Assembly (NCBI RefSeq): GCF_006494775.1
Contig: NZ_CP041146.1
Coordinates: forward strand, 5,512,501-5,576,500
Source: Nocardioides humi
Lineage (GTDB): Bacteria > Actinomycetota > Actinomycetes > Propionibacteriales > Nocardioidaceae
Length of the DNA: 64,000 bases
Direction of reading: 5' to 3'
This document shows, one piece after another, positions 30,690 to 38,268 of the stretch; the first letter of the stretch is position 1, and each line of letters begins with the position of its first letter. The translations under genes were made by a program, and so were the position numbers. The notes beneath the pieces are model-generated. The model was not told the DNA's origin and did not search any database. It saw only the letters and a program-made list of their open reading frames with translations.

Positions 30690-31295
30690 ATGTCGTTCCG
30701 GGCGCCCGTCGTGGCCATGCTGTCCTCTCTCCTCCTGCTCACGGGCACGGTCGCGCTGGCCGGTCCGGCGCACGCCGGCGGGTGGACGTACGACGACGAG
30801 GCCGGCGACGTCGCCACGACGATCGTGACCGAGACGTCGATCTCGACGTCGGTGGTGCCGGAGCAGGAGAACGGCGACATCGTGCGGGTCGTGGCCAAGC
30901 ACAAGGCGCGGAAGGTGACGATCGCGGTGCGCGTCCGGACGCGGCTCACCGGGCCGTTCGCGCTCTCCTCGGCGATCCGGACGCCCGGTGGTCGGTTCCT
31001 GCTCATGTCGACCCGGATCCCGGGGATGGGCGGCACGGAGATGATGGACTTCAAGAGCAAGTCAGAGGACCCGACGGTGCGCTGCCGTGGCCTCAAGCGC
31101 ACGCTCAACGGGGACCGCACGGTGATCCGGATCTCGATCCCGCGCTCCTGCCTGGGCAACCCGCGGTGGTTCCGGTTCAGCGTCGGGCTCTCCACCTTCA
31201 ATCCGTTCACCGGTGACAGCTACGACGACGACGGGCTGGCGACGGCGATGACGCTGTTCGGCCTCCCCGTGATGTCGCCGAAGGTCAAGCGCTGA
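30690..31295 (+). CDS. Secreted protein of unknown function
   Basis: A 201-residue protein with a clear Sec signal peptide (residues 1-29, cleavage after PAHA-G). The mature part is beta-rich, with two Cys in VRCRGLKRTL and PRSCLGNP that could form a disulfide. No lipobox and no anchor. ATG at 30690 follows GTG 30681 in frame; the ATG gives the better signal peptide. Its last 11 bp overlap the convergent gene's end. No family recognised. Confidence 0.75.
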   Translation: MSFRAPVVAMLSSLLLLTGTVALAGPAHAGGWTYDDEAGDVATTIVTETSISTSVVPEQENGDIVRVVAKHKARKVTIAVRVRTRLTGPFALSSAIRTPGGRFLLMSTRIPGMGGTEMMDFKSKSEDPTVRCRGLKRTLNGDRTVIRISIPRSCLGNPRWFRFSVGLSTFNPFTGDSYDDDGLATAMTLFGLPVMSPKVKR

Positions 31296-31647
31296 CCCGA
31301 GGCCTCCGGGCCCGGAGCCGGGCGCCCAGACGCGCGAGCGCCGCGGCGGCGCCGAACAGGCCGCCGAGCCCCATCAGCGCGATGCCCTGCGCGTAGCGGG
31401 TCCGGCCCGCCTCGCGGCACTGCGCGGCGATGGCGTCCGCATGGGCGGGCGGCGGACCGACATCGGGGTAGTTGACGGCGTCGTGGACCACGGTGTCGTA
31501 CGGCGCCGCGCAGGTGGAGGAGCTCTCCGGGCCGTCCCCGTCGTGCACGGTGGGGTTGTCGACGGTGAGCAGGAAGCCCGCGACGAGCAGGACGATCGCG
31601 GCGATCGCCAGCCGCCGGGCGGCCGTCCACCGGCGTCGCCGGCTCAC
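31285..31647 (-). CDS. Small two-helix membrane protein
   Basis: A 120-residue protein: basic N-terminus (SRRRRWTAARR), helix near residues 13-29, an extracytoplasmic loop with Cys in SSTCAAPYDTVV and AAQCREAG, and a second helix (YAQGIALMGLGGLFGAAAAL) near residue 86. GTG overlaps the stop of the upstream gene (GTGA), implying coupling. Function unknown. Confidence 0.68.
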   Translation of the reverse strand: MSRRRRWTAARRLAIAAIVLLVAGFLLTVDNPTVHDGDGPESSSTCAAPYDTVVHDAVNYPDVGPPPAHADAIAAQCREAGRTRYAQGIALMGLGGLFGAAAALARLGARLRARRPRVSA

Positions 31648-31892
31648 TCCGTGATCCTCAGCCCGGCGAGGCCGTGGCCCCGGCACGCCATCGCGAGGGC
31701 GACCACCCAGCCCACGATGGTCCAGCCGAGAGCGAGGTTGAGGACGCCGATGGCGTCGGCGTTCGCCTTGCCGCGGGTGGTGGCGACCGCCCAGGGGAAC
31801 AGGTAGCCGCAGGTCAGCAGGGCGGCGCACCAGCTGAGCAGCACGTGGCGCAGGGCGCGGCGGCGACGGTCGCTGACCAGCTCGACGTACAT
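31644..31892 (-). CDS. Superinfection-immunity-family membrane protein
   Basis: An 82-residue protein with two hydrophobic helices. YLFPWAVATTRGKANADAIGVLNL followed by GWTIVGWVVALAMA is the pattern of the Imm_superinfect family, named after a phage T4 protein. In bacterial chromosomes these proteins are common and mostly uncharacterised, so phage exclusion should not be assumed. First gene of a two-gene unit with the small membrane protein downstream. Confidence 0.78.
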   Translation of the reverse strand: MYVELVSDRRRRALRHVLLSWCAALLTCGYLFPWAVATTRGKANADAIGVLNLALGWTIVGWVVALAMACRGHGLAGLRITE

Positions 31893-31919
31893 GGCCGCAC
31901 TGTACGGGCGATCGCGGTC

Positions 31920-31935
31920 ATGAGAGCCCTCTCAT
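31920..31935 (+). promoter_or_regulatory. Palindrome ATGAGAG-CC-CTCTCAT, candidate response-regulator site
   Basis: A 7-bp perfect inverted repeat with a 2-bp spacer, 84 bp upstream of the secreted repeat protein. The same palindrome with one spacer change occurs at 35893-35908 upstream of the operon for the sensor kinase and regulator. Confidence 0.6.
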
Positions 31936-32018
31936 CGACGACTCATGCCTGCCTCACTCCCGCTCGGGAGAGTGTCGGTGTCGACGGGGACGTCGACACC
32001 GACGATCGAGGAGGAACC

Positions 32019-32489
32019 ATGAAGAAGCCGTTGATCGCTGCGGTGACCGGGCTCGCCGGGGCGACGGCCGCGGGCGTGGCCGTGGGACTGCTGGCGTGGC
32101 CGGCCGACGCCGGGGACGGGCAGCCGGCGTTCAAGCGGGAGCAGGACACGCCGGACATCGTCCTGGTCGCCGATGACGACGACCCGGACGACGACGACCT
32201 CGCCGCCCGGGCGGCGGGCGACCGCGACACCCACACCAACGCCACGAACACCCACACCCGGGTCACCCACACCCGTGCCACCCACACCCGTGCCACCCAC
32301 ACCCGGGCGACGAACACCGGCGACACGCGCAGCGACCGCACCCGGACCGGCACCCGCAGCGGCCGCGACGACAGCCGCACCGGCCGCGCCAAGGCCGACT
32401 GGACCCGCGACGGCGGCACCGGCCTGACCCGCGACTGGTCGCGCAACCACACCGACGACCGCAGCCGCCACAACACCCGCGGACGATGA
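32019..32489 (+). CDS. Secreted acidic/Thr-His-repeat protein
   Basis: A 156-residue protein of low complexity. Residues 1-31 are a signal peptide or N-terminal anchor (KKPLIAAVTGLAGATAAGVAVGLL). An acidic patch DDDDPDDDD follows, then a THTRAT repeat, then an Arg/Thr/Asp-rich tail. No known domain. ATG at 32019 with AGGAGGA 6-12 bases upstream. Its stop overlaps the start of a protein kinase gene (ATGA). The layout suggests an extracytoplasmic partner in the signalling locus around it; this is inference. Confidence 0.7.
   Translation: MKKPLIAAVTGLAGATAAGVAVGLLAWPADAGDGQPAFKREQDTPDIVLVADDDDPDDDDLAARAAGDRDTHTNATNTHTRVTHTRATHTRATHTRATNTGDTRSDRTRTGTRSGRDDSRTGRAKADWTRDGGTGLTRDWSRNHTDDRSRHNTRGR
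32250..32309 (+). repeat. 15-bp coding tandem repeat, four copies
   Basis: Units at 32250, 32265, 32280 and 32295 share ACCCACACCCG and encode Thr-His-Thr-Arg-Ala/Val. The two middle units are identical. The 15-bp period keeps the frame, so copy number can vary without breaking the protein. Confidence 0.85.
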
Positions 32490-33363
32490 GCACGCCGCTG
32501 TCGTCCTGGGCCTTCGCCGAGGGTGACGCCATCACCCCCGAGCTGACCGCACTGCGGCCGCTCGGGGTGGGTCGGCGTACGAGGCCCATCTCGCCTTCGA
32601 CGAGATCACCTACGGCGCCGTCGTCGTGAAGGTCGTCCGCCCCGGCGAGGCCGGCGACGAGCACACGCTGCGCAGCCTGGTCCGCGAGGCCACGGCCCTC
32701 GACGTCGCGCACCACCCGGTCGTCGTCCGCGGCCTGCGGTACGACGTCGACGGGCCGCGCCCGCACCTGGTGCTCGAGCACGTGGAGGGTCCCAGCCTGT
32801 CCCGGCTGATCCGCCGCCACCGGCGGCTCTCGCCGCAGCAGTACCTGCCGCTGGCGGTCGACCTGGCCTCCGCGCTGCACTTCTTCCGCCATGCGGACGT
32901 GTGTCACCTCGACCTCAAGCCGAGCAACGTGATCATGGGCTCCCCGGCGCGGCTGATCGACTTCTCGGTCGCCCGCCAGGCCGCCCACGCCGCCGAGCTC
33001 ACCGGCAGCATCGGCACCGACGCCTACATGGCCCCCGAGCAGGCCGCGCCCGGCAGCGGGTACGGCGTCCCGGGCCACGCGAGCGACCTGTGGGGGCTGG
33101 GCACGACCCTGTTCCACGCGATCGCCGGGTACCGCCCGTTCCGCGACGGCGATCCGGACGCCGCCGAGCCCGCCGCCCGGTTCCCGCAGCTCCTGGACGC
33201 CCCGGCGGAGCTGCCGGCCGACGTACCTGCTGCCGTGGCGAAGGTCGTCCACGCGCTCCTCGAGCCCGACCCGGCCGGACGGCCGCTCCCGCGCGAGGTC
33301 GCCGAGGCCCTCGAGCCCGAGATCGCCGCACTGCCCGCGCCGCGCCTGCACTGGAAGGGCTGA
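32486..33363 (+). CDS. Serine/threonine protein kinase, single-domain (apparent frameshift)
   Basis: Corrected length 292 residues, cytoplasmic, with no membrane helix or sensor domain. Elements visible: Gly-loop LGGGSAYEAHL (restored by adding a base to the G4 run 32564-32567), Lys in AVVVKVVRP, catalytic CHLDLKPSNVIM (HLD in place of HRD), LIDFSVAR (DFS in place of DFG) and TDAYMAPEQ for the P+1 loop. Coupled to the secreted Thr/His-repeat protein by ATGA overlap and convergent with the response regulator 4 bp away. Confidence 0.82.
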
Positions 33364-33367
33364 GGTC

Positions 33368-34036
33368 CTACCGGTCGAAGCGGTAGCCCATGCCGCGGAC
33401 GGTGGTGATCGAGCGGGCGCCGAGCTTGCGGCGGAGGTAGCCGACGTACACGTCGACGACATTGGAGCCGGGATCGAAGTCGAGGCCCCAGACGTGGTCG
33501 AGCAGCTGCTCGCGGGAGAGCACCTGGCCGGCGTTGCGGAGGAAGATCTCGGCGAGCGCGAACTCCCGGGCCGACAGCTCCACCTCGCGTCCGGCGACGG
33601 TGGCGCGGCGGGTGCGCAGGTCCAGCGCGACGCCGCCGGCCTCGATGCTGTCGGCCGCGCCGGCGGCCGCGGTGGCGGGCTGGCGCAGCCGCAGGCGGAC
33701 CCGGGCGCTGAGCTCGGCGAACCGGAACGGCTTGGGCATGTAGTCGTCCGCACCGCCCTCGAGAGCGGTGACGGTGTCGGTGACCGAGTCGCGCGCGGTC
33801 AGCACGATGACGGGGATCCGCGAGCCCTGGGAGCGGAGCTGGTCGAGCAGCTCGAAGCCGTCCATGCCGGGCAGGCCGATGTCGAGCACGACCAGGTCGA
33901 CGTCCCCGGCGAGCGCGTGGTCGAGACCGGCCGGGCCGTCGGTCGCGACGGTCGTGCGGTGCCCCTCGGCCCGCAGGCCCTTGGCGACGAAGGAGGCGAT
34001 CCGCTCCTCGTCCTCGACGATCAGGATGTGGGCCAC
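33368..34036 (-). CDS. OmpR/PhoB-family response regulator
   Basis: A 222-residue regulator. Receiver: acidic pocket at Asp9, phospho-acceptor Asp52 in VVLDIGLPG, Thr80 and Lys102 in YMPKPF. DNA-binding winged helix: ELSAREFALAEIFLRNAGQVLSREQLL and the terminal VVDVYVGYLRRKLG. Pairs with the sensor kinase encoded upstream (16-bp overlap). The palindromes at 31920 and 35893 are candidate targets. Confidence 0.94.
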   Translation of the reverse strand: MAHILIVEDEERIASFVAKGLRAEGHRTTVATDGPAGLDHALAGDVDLVVLDIGLPGMDGFELLDQLRSQGSRIPVIVLTARDSVTDTVTALEGGADDYMPKPFRFAELSARVRLRLRQPATAAAGAADSIEAGGVALDLRTRRATVAGREVELSAREFALAEIFLRNAGQVLSREQLLDHVWGLDFDPGSNVVDVYVGYLRRKLGARSITTVRGMGYRFDR

Positions 34037-35478
34037 GGCGCTCCTCGGGTCTCGTCGGGCCGGTCGGGCAGGGGCGCCGGCACGACAGCGGGTACGTCGA
34101 CGACGAACCGCGCCCCGTGACCCGAACCGCCGCCATGCGGGTCGACGTACGCCCGGCCGCCGTGGGCCTGCGCGATCGCGCCGACGATGGACAGCCCGAG
34201 GCCGAAGCCCTCGTCGCCCTCCGGGACGGCGGCGCGCCCGAACCGGCCGAAGATCCGCTCCCGGTCCTCGGGGTCGACGCCGGCGCCGTCGTCGTGGACC
34301 CAGCAGCGCAGCGTGGGACCGACCACGGCCGCGCCGATCGCGATCCGGCCGCCGGCCGCGGTGTGCTTGACGGCGTTGTCGGCGAGGGCGAGCAGCGCCT
34401 GGGTGATCCGCTGGCCGTCGAGGACCAGCTCAGCGGGCAGGCCGGGCGAGGCCTCGAGCGCCCAGTCCCGCTCGCCGAGCGCGCTGGCCTTGGTGAGCAC
34501 GGCGGCGAGCAGCGCGGACGGGTCGGTCGGCCCGGGGGAGAGGAAGTCGGGCCGGTCGCTCTTGGCGAGCATGATCAGGTCGTTCACCAGGCGCGCCATC
34601 CGGTCGACCTCGTCGAGCAGTAGGTCACGGGTCTCGGCGACCTCCTGGGGGCTGCCGGCGTCGAGGAGCTCGAGGTGGCCGCGGAGCACCGTGAGCGGCG
34701 TCCGCAGCTCGTGGCCGGCGTCGTCGAGGAACTGCCGCTGGCCGGCGAAGGCGTGCTCGAGCCGGTCCAGCATCCCGTTGACGGTCCGGGTCAGGGCGGT
34801 GATGTCGTCGTTGCCGCGCTCGGGCAGGCGCCGGGACAGGTCGGTGGCGCCGATCGTCTCGGCGGCGACGTGCAGGGTGCGCAGCGGGCGCAGCAGCCGC
34901 CCGGACACCCACGCGGCGGTGGCGGTGACCAGGACGGCGGACAGCAGCGCGACCAGCGTGTAGGTGCGCATGGTCTGGAGCAGCTCGCCCCGGTCCTCGG
35001 CGAGGTAGGTCACGACGAGCAGGGCGCCCCGCTGGCTGCCCTGCACGACCGGCTGCGCGGTGATCCGCACCTCGCCGCGGTCGGTGTCGAGGTAGGTCGT
35101 GCCGCCGTCGACCACCAGTGGCGCCACGGCCGCCAGGAAGCGGGGGTCGTCGACGAGGGCATCCCGGGGGAACTGCACGGTGGTGCCGTCGCCGACCCAG
35201 CCCACGAGGAGCTCGTCGTCGTCGGGCACGTTGCGCTTGAGGAAGCCGTCGAGCAGGTCGCGGATGGTCGTGAAGTCGCCGCTGCCCTGGAGGCGGACGA
35301 ACTCGTCCAGCTCCTGCTCGACCTCGCGCTGCACGCTGTCGGTGACGGCACGGCTCTCGACCCAGTAGACGATCAGGCCGGCTCCGGCGAGGGCGATCGT
35401 GACGAGCAGGGCGACGGCCGCGGTGATCCGGGTCCGCACGGACAGTCCGGCCCGGACCGGTCGCCGCTCAGTCGTCAT
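34021..35478 (-). CDS. Two-component sensor histidine kinase
   Basis: A 485-residue membrane kinase. Two helices (about residues 17-35 and 172-192) enclose a ~135-residue extracytoplasmic sensor. A HAMP segment follows, then the H-box DAGHELRTPLTVL, N-box LADNAVKHT, G1 DDGAGVDPED and G2 GFGLGLSIV. ATG at 35478 was chosen because the frame upstream of it overlaps the poly-Asp gene; the start itself overlaps that gene by 11 bp. It should phosphorylate the adjacent OmpR-type regulator. Confidence 0.92.
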   Translation of the reverse strand: MTTERRPVRAGLSVRTRITAAVALLVTIALAGAGLIVYWVESRAVTDSVQREVEQELDEFVRLQGSGDFTTIRDLLDGFLKRNVPDDDELLVGWVGDGTTVQFPRDALVDDPRFLAAVAPLVVDGGTTYLDTDRGEVRITAQPVVQGSQRGALLVVTYLAEDRGELLQTMRTYTLVALLSAVLVTATAAWVSGRLLRPLRTLHVAAETIGATDLSRRLPERGNDDITALTRTVNGMLDRLEHAFAGQRQFLDDAGHELRTPLTVLRGHLELLDAGSPQEVAETRDLLLDEVDRMARLVNDLIMLAKSDRPDFLSPGPTDPSALLAAVLTKASALGERDWALEASPGLPAELVLDGQRITQALLALADNAVKHTAAGGRIAIGAAVVGPTLRCWVHDDGAGVDPEDRERIFGRFGRAAVPEGDEGFGLGLSIVGAIAQAHGGRAYVDPHGGGSGHGARFVVDVPAVVPAPLPDRPDETRGAPWPTS

Positions 35479-35848
35479 CGTGGCGATCGTCGTCCCCGTC
35501 GTCATCGTGGTCGTCGTCCCGGTCACGGCGGTCGTCGTCGCGGTCCCGACGCCCGCCCCGGTCGTCATCATCGTCGTCGTCATCGTCGTCGTCGTCATCA
35601 TCGTCGTGGTACGGCTGCGGTGTGATGACCGTGGCGCGCGGGGTCGTGGGCTCGCTCTCGGGACTCGTGGGCGTCGCGGGTGCCGTGGGCGGGGTCGTGG
35701 CCGGATCGCTCGACGGCACCGGGCCGAGGTCGAGCGGCACCCGGGCCGGCGGCTCGTCGGAGCCGGCGCGCGCCATCGCGCCCGCGGCGAACCCGCACAG
35801 CACGACCAGCGCCGCGACCGGCACCAGCACCTTCCACGCACGACTCAT
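35468..35848 (-). CDS. Secreted/anchored poly-aspartate protein
   Basis: A 126-residue protein. Residues 1-27 form a signal anchor (VLVPVAALVVLCGFAAGAMA), then a Pro/Thr-rich linker, then an extremely acidic tail with 15 consecutive Asp and further DDD runs mixed with Arg/His. The tail is encoded by a GAY trinucleotide repeat. Its gene overlaps the sensor kinase start, so the two are co-translated. Such a tail could bind Ca2+ or other cations outside the membrane and pass this to the kinase; that is inference. No family recognised. Confidence 0.75.
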   Translation of the reverse strand: MSRAWKVLVPVAALVVLCGFAAGAMARAGSDEPPARVPLDLGPVPSSDPATTPPTAPATPTSPESEPTTPRATVITPQPYHDDDDDDDDDDDDDDDRGGRRDRDDDRRDRDDDHDDDGDDDRHDDD

Positions 35849-35892
35849 GACGCGATCATCCTGCCCGATCGTGGGCACGCGGTGAGACGCCG

Positions 35893-35908
35893 ATGAGAGT
35901 CCTCTCAT
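35893..35908 (-). promoter_or_regulatory. Palindrome ATGAGAG-TC-CTCTCAT, candidate response-regulator site
   Basis: Same 7-bp inverted repeat as at 31920-31935, here 45 bp upstream of the poly-Asp gene that starts the kinase operon. Suggests autoregulation by the regulator at 33368-34036. Confidence 0.6.
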
Positions 35909-36039
35909 GCTTGTCTGGGCCGAGCGTGCCGTCGCCTCCCCCTCCTTTCGAGGGGGTGCAGGCGGGGCCGGGGGACCTAGGGTGGTGTGTGTCACATCCG
36001 TACGCCCGTCCCCGATGACCGAGCCCAGGGAGGCCCCGC

Positions 36040-37593
36040 GTGTTCGTCCCGTTCAGCGTCAACGACTTCCTCGACCGTGCCGTGCAGGTGTACGGCGAGC
36101 GGGTGGGCGTGGTCGACGAGCCGACCCAGCCCGCGCCCAGCCAGGGCGAGCTCACCTATGCGCAGCTCGGCGAGCTGGCGCGGCGCCAGGCCGCGAGGCT
36201 CGACGAGCTCGGCATCGGCGTGGGCGAGCGGGTCGCGGTGGTCAGCCACAACAGCAGCCGGCTGCTCACGTCGTTCTTCGGGGTCAGCGGGTGGGGCCGG
36301 GTGCTGGTGCCGGTGAACTTCCGGCTCAGTCCCGACGAGGTGCAGTACATCGTCGAGCACTCCGGCGCGCGGGTGCTCTACGTCGACCCGGAGCTGGAGG
36401 AGTCGCTGGCGGGCGTGCGGTGCGAGCAGAAGTACCTGTTGGGCGACGACGACGCGCTCTACGCCCCGGTGGGCGCGGAGCCGAAGCCGTGGGAGTACGA
36501 CGAGGGCGCGACCGCCACGATCAACTACACCTCCGGCACGACCGCCCGGCCCAAGGGTGTGCAGATCACGCATCGCAACATCTGGGTCAACGCCCTCACC
36601 TTCGGGCTCCACGCGGGGATCGGCGACCGCGACGTCTACCTGCACACGTTGCCGATGTTCCACGCCAACGGCTGGGGGATGCCGTTCGCGATGACCGGCG
36701 TGGGCGCGCGGCACATCGTGCTGCGCAAGGTCGACGGCGCCGAGATCCTGCGCCGGGTGCGCGACCACGGCGTGACCGTGATGTGCGCCGCCCCGGCGGT
36801 GGCGGCCGCGGTGCTGGAGGCCGCGCAGACGTGGGAGGGCGAGATCCCGGGGCGCGACCGGGTGCGGATCATCATGGCCGGCGCCCCGCCGCCGACGAAG
36901 ACGGTGATCCGGGTCCAGGAGGAGCTGGGCTGGGAGTTCATCCAGATCTACGGCCTCACCGAGACCTCCCCGCTGCTCACCATCAACCGTACCCGCGCCG
37001 AGTGGGACGATCTCTCGGCCGAGGAGCGCGCGACCCGGCTGACCCGCGCGGGCGCCCCGGCGATCGGCGTACGGCTGGCGATCGACGAGTCCGAGGAGGG
37101 CGCCGGCGAGGTGCTCGCCCGGTCCAACGTGATCCTGGAGGGCTACTGGGAGCAGCCCGAGGAGTCGGCCACGGCGCTGCGGGACGGCTGGTTCCACACC
37201 GGCGACGGCGGCTACCTCGGCGACGACGGCTACCTCACCATCGCCGACCGCAAGAAGGACGTCATCATCACCGGCGGCGAGAACGTCACCTCGATCGAGG
37301 TCGAGGACACCCTCTTCTCCCATCCGGCGGTCGCCGAGGTCGCGGTCATCGGCGTGCCGAGCGAGAAGTGGGGCGAGACCATCAAGGCGCTCGTCGTGCT
37401 GAGCGCCGACGCTGCGCCGGGCGAGGAGATGGAGGCCGAGCTGATCCGCTGGTGCAAGGACCGGCTCGCCGGGTACAAGGCGCCGACGTCGGTGGAGTTC
37501 CGCTCCGAGCTGGCCCGGACCGCGACCGGCAAGCTGCAGAAGTTCAAGCTCCGGGCTCCCTACTGGGAGGGGCTCACCCGCCAGGTGAACTGA
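36040..37593 (+). CDS. Acyl-CoA synthetase (AMP-forming)
   Basis: A 517-residue ANL ligase, intact. Motifs: P-loop YTSGTTARPKGVQITH, LPMFHANGWGMPF, QIYGLTETSP (A5), WFHTGDGGYLGDDGYLTIADRKKD (A7-A8) and the C-terminal Lys in TATGKLQKFKLR. The MFHANGW block is typical of medium/long-chain and dimethylmalonyl-type (FadD3/AlkK-like) synthetases. GTG start at 36040 preceded by GGGAGG. The 3' end overlaps the convergent gene by 34 bp. Substrate unknown. Confidence 0.9.
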   Translation: MFVPFSVNDFLDRAVQVYGERVGVVDEPTQPAPSQGELTYAQLGELARRQAARLDELGIGVGERVAVVSHNSSRLLTSFFGVSGWGRVLVPVNFRLSPDEVQYIVEHSGARVLYVDPELEESLAGVRCEQKYLLGDDDALYAPVGAEPKPWEYDEGATATINYTSGTTARPKGVQITHRNIWVNALTFGLHAGIGDRDVYLHTLPMFHANGWGMPFAMTGVGARHIVLRKVDGAEILRRVRDHGVTVMCAAPAVAAAVLEAAQTWEGEIPGRDRVRIIMAGAPPPTKTVIRVQEELGWEFIQIYGLTETSPLLTINRTRAEWDDLSAEERATRLTRAGAPAIGVRLAIDESEEGAGEVLARSNVILEGYWEQPEESATALRDGWFHTGDGGYLGDDGYLTIADRKKDVIITGGENVTSIEVEDTLFSHPAVAEVAVIGVPSEKWGETIKALVVLSADAAPGEEMEAELIRWCKDRLAGYKAPTSVEFRSELARTATGKLQKFKLRAPYWEGLTRQVN

Positions 37594-38102
37594 TCCGCCG
37601 GGACGAGGGAGGCCGCCCAGCCGGCGGCCCGCCACGCCTCGACCGTGGCCCGCGCCCAGTCGGCGCCCGCCGTGTCGACCACGTCGACCTCCGTCGCCAC
37701 CGGCGCGGGTCCCGGCTCGGCCAGGGGCCGGCCGCTGATCGGGTCGTCGAGGCCGGCCGCGCCGTCGACGCAGGTCACCCGGGACAGCCCGATGCCGAGG
37801 CGTCGCTGGTGCTGGGCCAGGCTCAGCGCGGCGATCCCGGCGGCGCCGTACCCGACGACCGAGACCTGGTCCGGCGGGTGCACCGCCGACTCCCGTGCGT
37901 AGCGCACGGAGCGGAGCAGGTCGTGCCCGTCCGTCCAGGTGGGTACGACGACGCGGAGCCCGCTGCGGGTCGCGATCCGGCTCGCCAGGGCACTCACCGC
38001 CTCGGGGTCCGAGGCGACCGCCGGGTGCCACAGGAGGAGGGTGTCGGCGTTCGGGTGCCCGTGCACCGCCACCTGGAGCCCGGCTGCCTGCTGATCCCGC
38101 AT
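37560..38102 (-). CDS. Alpha/beta-hydrolase-like protein lacking the nucleophile
   Basis: A 180-residue protein with hydrolase-like order: LLLWHPAVASDPEAV as the oxyanion region, GLRVVVPTWTDGHDLL, then VSVVGYGAAGIAALSLA at the elbow position where the expected Gly-X-Ser-X-Gly reads G-Y-G-A-A-G. With Gly in place of Ser it is probably not a standard hydrolase. Start ATG at 38102, just ahead of the divergent cobalamin riboswitch. Function unknown. Confidence 0.55.
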   Translation of the reverse strand: MRDQQAAGLQVAVHGHPNADTLLLWHPAVASDPEAVSALASRIATRSGLRVVVPTWTDGHDLLRSVRYARESAVHPPDQVSVVGYGAAGIAALSLAQHQRRLGIGLSRVTCVDGAAGLDDPISGRPLAEPGPAPVATEVDVVDTAGADWARATVEAWRAAGWAASLVPADQFTWRVSPSQ

Positions 38103-38130
38103 GGGACCACCGTAGGCTGAGCACTCACAG

Positions 38131-38256
38131 GTCCGCGGTGCAGGAACTCGGTGTGAGACCGGGGCGGTTCCGCCACTGTGATCCCGGCCATGCGCCATGG
38201 CAGGGAGAGCCAGACACTGGTCGCGGACGACACCTACCGATGAGGGGCGCGAACCC
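38131..38256 (+). promoter_or_regulatory. Cobalamin riboswitch upstream of cobN
   Basis: P1 pairing GTCCGCG (38131-38137) with CGCGGAC (38222-38228) encloses the conserved GGAACTCGGTGTGA, GCCACTG (38172-38178) and the B12-box-like AGCCAGACACTGG (38208-38220). Downstream, GGGG/CCCC around 38244-38256 lies directly before the Shine-Dalgarno GAGGAGG of cobN, so control is likely at translation start. Adenosylcobalamin should repress. Confidence 0.92.
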
Positions 38257-38268
38257 CGAGGAGGCATC

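Noticed and set aside
31644..31892. Prophage remnant suggested by the superinfection-immunity family name
   Set aside because: No phage genes nearby; the family is widespread in bacterial chromosomes.
34021..35841. A longer 606-residue version of the sensor kinase
   Set aside because: The added N-terminus is a repetitive Thr/Met stretch that is the other-frame reading of the poly-Asp gene; ATG 35478 gives a normal kinase.
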